Assembly (NCBI GenBank): GCA_002964805.2
Contig: PUDQ02000016.1
Coordinates: 558,001 to 622,000, forward strand
Length of the DNA: 64,000 nt
Reading direction: 5' to 3'
Source of the DNA: Trametes villosa
Lineage: Eukaryota > Basidiomycota > Agaricomycetes > Polyporales > Polyporaceae
Below the pieces are notes generated by a model. The model ran no database searches, was not told the origin of the DNA, and saw nothing but the letters and a program-made list of their open reading frames with translations. Numbering within the stretch: the first letter of the stretch is position 1; every line of letters starts with the position of its first letter. Below are positions 22,752 to 31,159 of the stretch, piece after piece. A program made the translations under genes and the position numbers.

Positions 22752-25700
22752 ATGCGCCGCAGACCTCTCAAGCGGGCACGGCCAGACATGGAAGATTCCC
22801 ACTGCGAGTTCGACATCGCTGCGTCTGAGGCGGACGCTACTCACATCCCCCTGATCTCCACTACTCCCGTCGTCCACATCGACAATGTCTCGTCCGACCT
22901 GCGCCGCGTCTTCCGGGAGTCAGTACCGCTCTCAAGCCCATCCGTCTCTGCAAGCCCGATGCCGCTACCCGCTCCTGGCCTTGCACCCGGAATAAACATA
23001 GGGACAACGGAGGATTGGGACCCATTCCTGCCGCGGGCCTCGCCTTCGGAAGCGGACGCTCAGGGCACCCAGGCAGACGACGGCCCCGAAGATCGACCAC
23101 CCCCAGCGGTGTGCGACGAGTCCGACCAGATCCATGCACCCCGGTATGAAAGCTCAGTAAGTCCGATGCCCTAGACTGGTCAGTTTGCGCCTCTGACCAC
23201 CTGCCCCGTTTTTAGGACGAGCCTATGAAGCGATGGATACCGTTGGCCCAGGACTACCTAGACGAGAACATACGCTACGAAGGGCGCGGAGACTTCGCGT
23301 CCGAAGCATGCCCTGGCTGCAAGTCGCGCGGAGACTCAGACCAAGGCCCTCCGCGCATCCCCACTATCCGATGCCTGGATTGCTCGCCAAAGATGTACTG
23401 TGAGGAATGCATGGTGACGCGGCACGAGGATATGCCATTCCACGTCTTACAGGTGCGTCCGCCGGCACCGCATCGCTTGAGGACTTCACGCTGACACGAG
23501 TACTATAGCGCTGGACAGGTCGCTGCTTCGAGCGCACCTCGCTTCGTGATCTCGGGCATACGATCCAGCTCGGCCATGCGGACGGTACGTCTTGCCCGGC
23601 GCCGCGGCTCCCGCGCGCCGACTTCTGCGTCATCGACGTCAACGGTCAGCACAAGGTCGACCTGCGGTTTTGCGGCTGCGACATGGCCGGGCCCGCTGGG
23701 ACGCCCGCTCAACAGCTCCTTCGCCAAGGCCTGTATCCTGCAACCGACAGCGAACCACACACCGCCTTCACCTACCGCGTACTCGAACACTACCACCTGC
23801 AAAGCGTGCAAGGGAAGGTCTCAATGTTCGACTACTACCGCACCCTAGAGCGCCTCACGGACAACACTGGGATGAAGAAGCTCCTCGATCGCTACAAGAC
23901 GTTCATGCGCGTCGTCGCCCAATGGCGCTTCCTCAAACGGTTGAAGAGAGCCGGTCGAGGGCACAGCGCGGATGGCGTAGAGGAGACTAAACAGGGGGAA
24001 CTCGCGGTACGTTGCCCCGCGTGTCCGCGTCCGGAGTGCAACCTACCGCCGCAGTGGGAGAGCGTGCCGGAGAACAAGAAGTACGTGTCAACATCGCGAA
24101 GTATGCGCTTACTCACGCATGCGTACACAGATATCTTTACACACTCTGCGCCTCCATGGACGCCTGCTTCCGCTTCAAGCGACGCGCCGTATCTAACGAG
24201 GAGAAGGATCCAATTCTGGGCAGCGGGTGGGGGTATTTCGTCGAGGATAAGGCTTACAAGCAGCTGCTGGAAGAGTACGGCGATCAGACCGAGGTACGCT
24301 CAGTTTCGGCGGTCCGACAACGCGACACCCTCTAATCCGTCTGCCACCTCGCCCAGATAAGCACCTGCACCGGCCTTTCCGCGATAGATCACGCAAACAC
24401 GAAGTATCACAAGGGCTATGCGGCGACGGGCATTGGCGCCGTCCTCTGCTCTTGCCATGAATTCATCCTGCCCAACGGGGTGGGCGATACACAGAAGGGC
24501 GAAAAGTGAGTACAAGTTATATATGCGCGCCCCTCGGCCGCCTCTCACAAGTCAGGAGCTAATACATCTGTCAGACACGTCAATATGGATTATATATTCA
24601 CGTGCTCAATGTGCCATCACCGCCACGTCGGCAAGCACATCTGCTACGATATCGCATGCCAATGGTGTCGACATCTCCTCGCGCGACTGGAGAAGTTCCC
24701 TGAAGACATCCGCATCACGCTACCGGAGGGCTCGATCGTCTACTCCATTCCAAAGCTACATTGGCACAGTCACAAGCAACTCGACCACTCGAAGTTCTCG
24801 CTGAACTACCGCGTTGGCGCAGGCAGGAACGACGGCGAGGGCTCCGAGCGGCGGTGGTGGGAGCTCCAACCAATCGCCAGTAGCACGAAGATGATGGGAC
24901 CGGGCCAACGGCAGGGGGTGTTGGAAGACCAGTGGGGTTACGCTAACTGGCGGAAGTATGTGAATCTAGGTATGTTTATTTCTCCTCCTTCAACAGCCCG
25001 GGCACACGTCCACATCGCGTGTCGCCATGCGTCGCGCGCGCTCTCCTGGGCACGCGTCCGCGACACGCGTGGTATCGCGCACGCGCGCATCCCTGGACAC
25101 GCGCTGTATCGCGCGCCGGTGGAAACGCGTCTGCGAGTGGTATCGCGCGTCGCGACGCGTGGTATCGCGTGTCGCGACGCGTGGTATCCCTGTGGCGCGT
25201 CGATCATGACGTCACGCGTCTGGCCAGGTCCCGGGAACCTCGGGCGCGTGTCACAGTGCGCTGAGGTGCGAGCGTCCGACTAGATCGGAGCGCTGCATAT
25301 GACGTCATGCTACCCAGGCTGCCCGCGCGCAGGACGTCGTGCGCTCGTGTTCCTCGCTATGACCTCACGCGCACCTGGGAACTGCTCTATAGTCTATGTC
25401 TGTATTGATCTAATGTTCTGCCTACAGCTTGGACTCTCTCTAGCCGCTTGGAGGACGCGCTCTCAAGCTATGCTGAGCATCGCACCCTGCTCGCCTCGCT
25501 GACTGCCTCCCTCAAACGGCGCCACATCAACGCCTGGAAGAAGGCAGTGACTGAGTGGGAGAAGGACAATACACGCGAGGATCCGTATATCGCGGCTGGT
25601 AATGGTACGTCCGTCGCGCCTCCGTCGCGGATATTGTATTGATGACCGACTGCTAGAAATAACTGAGGCGCAAGTGCGCCAGCAAATGGCAGCAGAAGAA

Positions 25701-26915
25701 CAAGCGGCTAGCGCACAACCGGGCTACACAGCGCGACATGAAGTTAGCGTACTAGGGTTCATGACGATGGGCCTAGATCTCGAAGAGCAGCAGTGTGTCA
25801 TGCCCGCCTGCGCCCGTTTGAGCTGAGTACTGACGACCATCAGGGCTCGACTGCAAGAGGACGCTAAGGGTGCCCCCGGCTCCCGGCTGCCCCTTCTCTT
25901 CGAACGCTGCACCGCGCTCCGAACGCGCATACAGAAATTTCGCGACCTGCAAGCTACCTACATGCCCGCCGCCCTCCCACTCCTCTCTCAGCTACCCCAA
26001 GCTCAGACGGATACCGAGCTTATCGAGAACATCCGGCTATGCCTCCCATCCGACATCTCCGCCCCACACCGCGCATCGGTCTGCAGCCCGGAGCTGCTCA
26101 CGCTCGAGTCTCGACTTCGTGAGGCGCAGTGTCGCGACGCGTTACAGGACATACGCAACAAGATTCACACTCTCCACCACCTCCACCGGTACAAGCAGGC
26201 CAACGTTCGTCATCAAGGCCCAAACACGCGCGCGCAGAGCAAGCTCGACGCGCAAGCGAGTCGACGCGATCGCGCGGTGCAGAAGTATCGGCGCGCACGG
26301 CGGGCGAAGCTCGTGCTAGATGGACCTGGCGCATGGGAGGAGGTCCTCCGCGTTCTCCGAGACGAGGACGTTTGAGGGGTTGTGGCGATCGATGTCGACG
26401 AACCGCGGAAGAACAAGAAATCACACAAGGGCAAGGGCGGCGACGAGGCAAGCAGGCCTGGAGACGGTCATCGCACGGTATCCTGGATCTGGAACGCGTC
26501 CGACGCGACCGGCAAGGACGCGCACGTCGAGTCGCTTCGAATCGAATGGCTCAAAGCTCGGGCTCGCTGCATGCGATGGGAGGAGGAGACCCAGATCCTC
26601 CCGGAGGAGATGCGTCGAGTGCTCGCGACGATGCGTCACGAGGAGGAGGAGTGGGTCCGCCGAGCTGGTGCACGCGCTGAAGTGGACAGCCGTCTGCAGG
26701 AGGGCCTGGTATCGTATGCGTACGATCAGGCGCAGATCCGGAGGGCGATGCGCGTAGTTTTCAGAGCGGTTTGTATAGACAATGCCCTGGCTGCCAACGG
26801 CGGTACCGGTCCCGACTGGGACCCACCTGTGGGGTATGTTCTGACAAGCTCTGAAGGTTATCAGCCCTCAGACGCTATTGCACGGGCTTGGGTAGAGTCA
26901 GAGGAGCTAGAGTAG
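22752..26915 (+). CDS. KDZ transposase with CxC2-type cysteine cluster; one premature TGA
   Basis: Start at ATG 22752 (MRRRPLKRARPDM). Introns 23157-23215, 23453-23508, 24081-24130, 24294-24356, 24506-24574, 24970-25427, 25605-25656 and 25793-25843 keep one frame. An acidic N-terminus is followed by CPGCKSRG, C-L-D-C and C-E-E-C, then the CxC2 stretch (RWTGRCFERTSLRDLGHTIQ, C-P-x-P, V-I-D-V-N-G-Q-H, F-C-G-C). The catalytic core has SMDACFRFKRR (first D), STCTGLSAIDHANTKYHKGY, CYDIACQW (second D) and GEGSERRWWELQPIASSTKM (E). The C-terminal helical region is conserved (NIRLCLPSD, RTLL-type repeats, YRRARRAKLVLDGPGAWEEV). A TGA at 26373-26375 interrupts this region; the same frame reopens at once and ends at 26915. 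The product moves the element by cut-and-paste DNA cleavage. Confidence 0.88.
24970..25427 (+). repeat. Oversized intron with ACGCGT / GGTATCGCG repeats
   Basis: This intron is 458 bp; the other introns of the gene are 50-70 bp. It holds six ACGCGT sites between about 25052 and 25219 and several copies of (A)CGCGTGGTATCGCG-like units, two of them in tandem (TCGCGACGCGTGGTATC near 25151-25190). The sequence is very CpG-rich. Confidence 0.65.
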
Positions 26916-27000
26916 TATATTTATAACTATTTATTTCGTTCTAATGCCGCCCCAAATGCGCCAGCAATGTATGTCGGAAATGCGACAACATACCACAAAG

Positions 27001-27357
27001 GTAAGCGCCCGCGCGAGGCTACTGGCCGCTTTGGGAGGTGAAAAAGCGCCCGCGCGAGGCTGCTGGCCGCTTTGGGAGGTGAAAAAGCGCCCGGAGGAGG
27101 CGGTCTACCCTTTTGGGACGCTACGTGCCACCGGCGGAAGGTGCCGAACTGCATTCGGACGTCCTGGCGGGCATTGCGGGGGAAGGGCGGCGGACCTACC
27201 GCTTCGGGAAGGAAGCCGAGAAGCCGAAGGGGGCCCAAGAGGCACCACCGGAGCCCACCGGGGGAACCTGAAACTTCAGGTGCACAGCCGGCATTATTTG
27301 TATCAGGGGCCAGGCAAACAACCGGTACTTGAAGTTTCATTTCCACACCAGATGGTG
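27001..27357. repeat. Right terminal inverted repeat of the KDZ element
   Basis: Inverted copy of 11263-11576. It differs mainly by a 41-bp tandem duplication (27005-27045 and 27046-27086, one mismatch). The outer end reads CAGATGGTG and is followed directly by the target duplication TCTGCGTC at 27358-27365. Confidence 0.88.
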
Positions 27358-27365
27358 TCTGCGTC

Positions 27366-27659
27366 CCCTCTCTGCGAATAGCGTCTTGCGTTGCGTTGCG
27401 TTGCGTTGCGTTCCTTGCGTCTTTCACCGCGCCCATATTCGTGTCCCCCCCCCCCTCGCGAGCGCCTGCTCGTAGCTACCTTCGCGCCAGCGCCGCGACC
27501 TTCGCGAGACATGCCAGCGCATCGCGCTCTCCCCGCGAAGGGCACCCCGACTCGAACCTAGCTTCTCCCTCGCTCCGCGCTTAGCTTCCCTACAGGCCTC
27601 GTCCTCCGAAGGCCCTCGGCCTGTCTCTGGTTGTCCCTAGGGGATAGTTGAGTGCATCA
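27366..27659 (+). repeat. 3' part of the split Gypsy-type LTR
   Basis: Resumes at CCCTCTCTGCG, exactly where 10840-11262 stops. It ends GAGTGCATCA like the LTRs at 39271 and 40713. It holds a TTGCG pentamer run (about 27390-27415), shorter in the other copies, and a poly-C tract. TTCTGGTGACC directly after it is a candidate primer-binding site. Confidence 0.88.
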
Positions 27660-28050
27660 TTCTGGTGACCACCGCAGGGGGGTGGAGTTAGGACTTCACA
27701 GTCGGCTTCCTCCTTCGACGGCAACAGCGCTGTCTCTGTCGCGATCACGTGCCATCTCGCGTTTTCCTCAAGCCCACCCACACGCCCTCAAACAGGGAGC
27801 GACTGCGCGCGCGCGCAACTCGGGAGCAACAGCGCAGATTGGCGACATCGGCCCAAGTCTGCACCACACGGAGCCCTTCCCCATCACCCAGCCGGCGCTA
27901 GGCAAGCGAGCATCGAAGCTGCGCTTAGACCCCCTTCTGTCGCTAAGTGCGCAATCTTTCCGGACCTCTTCTCCTGCCTTGCCTTCTTGCGTCTCCTACT
28001 CTCCCTTGCCATTGCGCGTCTCCCCTCCTTCCAAGCTTAGCGTCCCAAAC

Positions 28051-30852
28051 ATGCCACAAGAGAACGACGACCTTCCGCGACCGTGCTCCGCGATGCCCCC
28101 AGCGCGCCACCCCACCGCTCCCATCTTCGACCCGCAAGAAGTGCGCACCCTGCGCGGTTTCTTCCAGGATCTCGAGGCGCTCTTTGAGATTAGCGAGGTG
28201 GATGACGAACGAGCTAAGAAGCGGTGGGTCATCCGTTACCTCCCGATGGCCGTGAGCGATCTCTGCGAGAGCCTTCCGGCCTACGCGAGCGACGCAAAGT
28301 CGTACGAGGACCTCAAGAGCACGATCACGGAACTCTACCCTGAGGCGGGCGAAGCGCGCAAGTACTCGGTGGCCAATGTCGAGGCTCTTGTAGCGGCGCG
28401 CAGGACGCGGTCGATCACCAGTATTGCGGAGCTCTCCAGCTACCATCGCGACTTCCTTGCCCAGACCATCTACCTCGTCAAGACGGACCGCATCTCTAAG
28501 TCGGAACAGTCGCGCCTCTTCGTGCGCAGTATCTGCTCGCCGCTCCGGGAACAGGTCTTGCAGCGCCTACAGCTCAAGGAGCCGGACCATTACCCTGACG
28601 ACCCCTACCCGCTGGAGACCGTCTACAACGCAGCGGTCTTTGTCCTCCATGGCACCCTCGCGTCTGGTCTGCCATCTGCGCCTGCGCCTGTGACAAACAC
28701 GGCACTGAGCGCGCCAAACACCGGCGGAGCGATGGTGAAGATGGAGGATCTTGGCGCCATCATGAGGCTACTCGCGCAATTGGTCAGCGAAGGGAGCGCG
28801 GGTGCGACCGCGCACACTGCGAACCACGGTAGAGGCCCCCAGCAGGTCCAGCTGCCGCCACCGGCTCACGGCGAAGCTTGGTATCCGCCCGCGAACACCC
28901 CAGGTGGACACTCCTGCCACTACTGCGGCGGCGTGAGCTGCCAGCTACGGAACTGCCCGGCCGTCGAAGAGGACATCCAGGGCGGTCGCGTCAGGCGCAA
29001 TGACCAAGGCTATGTGGTGCTCTCAAATGGCAGCTTCATCCCCAGGACGCTCTTCAGCCCACACTTCGAAGGCGTAAAAATCCGCGACCGCGTCTACGAG
29101 TGGCATTGCCGCAACCCGGGCACACTGGCACATCACGCGAACGCGCCCGCGCCGGTGGTCGCACAGCTCAGCTTCGAGGTCGCGCGCGACAACTATGGCC
29201 GCCCTCCCAGGCCTAGCTTCCAGCTCAGCGCAGCCGAGCGTATTGCGCAGCTCGAGCACGAGATCCGCATGCTCAAGCAGGCTAGCCATAGCCAAGGCCA
29301 GAATGGTGCCGATAGTGTTGCGAGGTCCCCATACCGCAGCTCACACTCGCGGCCAACTTCGCTGTTCCCCAGGGAGCGAGAGCGCTCTCGCGATGCGGAC
29401 GCCAACCAGCCACGCGTCAAACACCCCTCCCAGCCACAAGCCGAGCCCCTGCCGACACACACTAGCTCTAGCCAGCACCAGCGCGACCCCTCACCTCATC
29501 AGCCAGTTCTACCCCCGAACGCAGCGGCAGGCGAAGCGGGCGCGTACCGCGGAGCGACCACCATGGAAGGACACGAGAACCCCTTTGCGAAGACGCGCGA
29601 CACGGCATACAACCCATCCCACGGACCGGCTCAACTCAGGGCTATCGCGGTGGGCGACATGTGCAATGCAATGATCAGTATGATTGCGCGCGAGGCCAGC
29701 TCCCCAAGAGTGGCTGACCGCCCACCAACACTTTCCCCAGTCTCTTCCTCACGCCAAGGACCCACTGCGAGCGAAGGACGAGAGCACCCTTTCGCGAAAC
29801 CGCGCCGCAAGGCAGCTGCCCCTTCCCTGAACCGCGACATTGGTAAGCCCCCGGCGACGCAGAGCGCACCGGAGCGCGAGGCGGCCTATCAGACGTGTAC
29901 TCCAGACTACAGCCCTAAGTTTGCAGAGGAGACCCCCGAGACATCGCGGAAGACACCACCCGCTGCGCGATCGCCAGAGCGGCCCCTTCCCCTCCTTCCT
30001 GCGCGACATGCAAAGTCTTGCGACACCGACCCCCCATCCCCAATTCCGACCACCGTGCGCTCCACCGGCATTTCCTGCGCTGTTTCCCTCCTTGACCCTT
30101 GCGAGAGCCAGGACTTGCGTCACCGGGATTCGCCAGAGACCGCGAGTCTCGCAAGCAACAAGGCGCTAGGCTGTGCTACGGTTGCGGCGATCATGGAGGC
30201 GGATGGGGACGGATGCGCCCTCAATGCCTATACCCCTGTGCCTCCTGCTTCAGATTCTACGCGCTCCGTGTCCTCACATTCCGCTCGCGCGCTCTCTCTA
30301 CCTGCACTCTATCTCCCGTCCTGCGATCGCGTCCCCGAGGCCACTGCGGCCTTTCCCCCCAGCTCGGACCTACAAAGCGAACCTGCCGCCTCTGCCTCGT
30401 TGCTCGGCTCTGCGGTTGCGGTTGGAACTACTGGCACAGCGACACGCGACTCCGTTGCCCTGGACCTCACGCTGGACCATCGCAAGATGCGCTTATCCTA
30501 CTGCCCCTTCCGCACGCGACCAGCGAAAACGCTCTACCTGGTCGGCGTCCACAGACTAGTTGCGGAGACGCAGATCAGCCAGGGCCAGAGCGTGACGCAC
30601 TGCCTTCCCCCGCAACCGCGCAGGAGCCTCTCTGGCACCGACAGCCTCACCCACCCTTTCGCGCTCACCCAGGTGACCGAGGACGGTCACAATCTCAGTG
30701 GGGGGGAGGATGCACTGGACACAGGCACCCAGAAAACGAGCGGAGCGCCATATAGAACGAAATCTCAGTCTGTATTCGCAGGACTAATACACAAAGCTTA
30801 TGTACCTATAGAACGAAATCTAGCGGCACTAATCAGTAAGCTAATCGAGTAA
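28051..30852 (+). CDS. Gypsy-type Gag protein
   Basis: ATG 28051 (MPQENDDLPRPCSAM) fits the usual fungal gag start; an in-frame ATG at 27652 lies in the leader. Residues about 25-200 form the capsid-like helical region (TLRGFFQDLEALFEISEVDD, KRWVIRYLP, SYEDLKSTITELYP). A knuckle-like CHYCGGVSCQLRNC follows, with Cys where a His is normal, then IQGGRVRRNDQGYVVLSNGS and VKIRDRVYEWHCRNPG, known from basidiomycete Gypsy Gags. The rest is Pro/Ser/Arg-rich with two F-A-K repeats. The frame runs on through the polypurine tract (TEDGHNLSGGED). The last 34 codons, after 30750, belong to the Copia LTR, so the original C-terminus is lost. Gag would package element RNA into particles. Confidence 0.7.
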   Translation: MPQENDDLPRPCSAMPPARHPTAPIFDPQEVRTLRGFFQDLEALFEISEVDDERAKKRWVIRYLPMAVSDLCESLPAYASDAKSYEDLKSTITELYPEAGEARKYSVANVEALVAARRTRSITSIAELSSYHRDFLAQTIYLVKTDRISKSEQSRLFVRSICSPLREQVLQRLQLKEPDHYPDDPYPLETVYNAAVFVLHGTLASGLPSAPAPVTNTALSAPNTGGAMVKMEDLGAIMRLLAQLVSEGSAGATAHTANHGRGPQQVQLPPPAHGEAWYPPANTPGGHSCHYCGGVSCQLRNCPAVEEDIQGGRVRRNDQGYVVLSNGSFIPRTLFSPHFEGVKIRDRVYEWHCRNPGTLAHHANAPAPVVAQLSFEVARDNYGRPPRPSFQLSAAERIAQLEHEIRMLKQASHSQGQNGADSVARSPYRSSHSRPTSLFPRERERSRDADANQPRVKHPSQPQAEPLPTHTSSSQHQRDPSPHQPVLPPNAAAGEAGAYRGATTMEGHENPFAKTRDTAYNPSHGPAQLRAIAVGDMCNAMISMIAREASSPRVADRPPTLSPVSSSRQGPTASEGREHPFAKPRRKAAAPSLNRDIGKPPATQSAPEREAAYQTCTPDYSPKFAEETPETSRKTPPAARSPERPLPLLPARHAKSCDTDPPSPIPTTVRSTGISCAVSLLDPCESQDLRHRDSPETASLASNKALGCATVAAIMEADGDGCALNAYTPVPPASDSTRSVSSHSARALSLPALYLPSCDRVPEATAAFPPSSDLQSEPAASASLLGSAVAVGTTGTATRDSVALDLTLDHRKMRLSYCPFRTRPAKTLYLVGVHRLVAETQISQGQSVTHCLPPQPRRSLSGTDSLTHPFALTQVTEDGHNLSGGEDALDTGTQKTSGAPYRTKSQSVFAGLIHKAYVPIERNLAALISKLIE
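30678..30710 (+). promoter_or_regulatory. Polypurine tract and hairpin box of the Gypsy element
   Basis: GACCGAGGACGGTC can form a small hairpin and is followed by CAGTGGGGGGGAGGA, a likely plus-strand primer. The same box precedes both other LTRs (before 39271 and before 40713), which fixes the LTR start in each. Confidence 0.7.
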
Positions 30853-31152
30853 GAGATGTATAGTAATAGCTCACCTCAGTCTGTATTCGCAGGACTGAGG
30901 TGGCCGGGCAATCGCATCGTAGCTATATAGACCACAAGACAAGACGTGTCGAGTACAATAGGAACGAGACCGGGCAGTGCCCGTAGACGTATAGGGATGA
31001 GGCACAAAACATACGAGTCAAGAACAGAAACAAGACCAAAGGCCGATCGTACCAGTCCTAGTCATGCGCGCGCGCGAACGCGCGCGCCGCCCTCCGCCGC
31101 GCCGTCGCGAGCTCGCGCACGGCTTGCCCGCGAGCGCCCCGATTCTCCAACA
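30751..31152 (-). repeat. 3' LTR of the Copia element
   Basis: 402 bp, same length as the 5' LTR and one difference. It includes an internal repeat TATAGAACGAAATCT at both its edge and about 55 bp inward. Confidence 0.93.
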
Positions 31153-31159
31153 CTCCCCC

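Larger units (their letters stand above)
11263..27357. mobile_element. KDZ (Kyakuja-Dileera-Zisupton) DNA transposon, 16.1 kb, with cargo genes
   Basis: Three independent signs define the element. Its ends are inverted repeats of about 315 bp (11263-11576 and 27001-27357). Both ends are flanked by TCTGCGTC. The flanks are the two halves of one LTR that is uninterrupted elsewhere in this window. Inside are a KDZ transposase gene (22752-26915), a divergent TET/JBP gene (20513-22402), a small hypothetical gene (19436-20106), a gene with two viroplasmin-like domains (15570-19317, split by a foldback element), and a long low-complexity gene (11767-15254). Association of TET/JBP genes with KDZ transposons has been reported in fungi, and 8-bp duplications are reported for Zisupton elements. 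The transposase has one premature TGA, so this copy may no longer be autonomous. Confidence 0.85.
27366..30750 (+). mobile_element. Gypsy-type LTR retrotransposon, gag-only body
   Basis: The LTR end at 27659 is followed by a leader, a gag frame from 28051, and a polypurine tract at 30699-30710. No protease, reverse transcriptase, RNase H or integrase lies between. The element continues as an LTR fragment at its 5' side (10840-11262). On the right it is interrupted by a Copia element 40 bp after the polypurine tract. What follows at 36204 does not match the known LTR copies well, so the 3' LTR is diverged or absent. Confidence 0.65.

Noticed and set aside
11263..27357. Starship-type giant element
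   Set aside because: No tyrosine recombinase (DUF3435-type captain) frame at either end; the ends are inverted repeats and the transposase is KDZ.
28051..30750. Possible hidden reverse transcriptase or protease downstream of Gag
   Set aside because: I scanned the frame and its neighbours for DSG/DTG, LPQG-type and YxDD motifs and found none before the polypurine tract.
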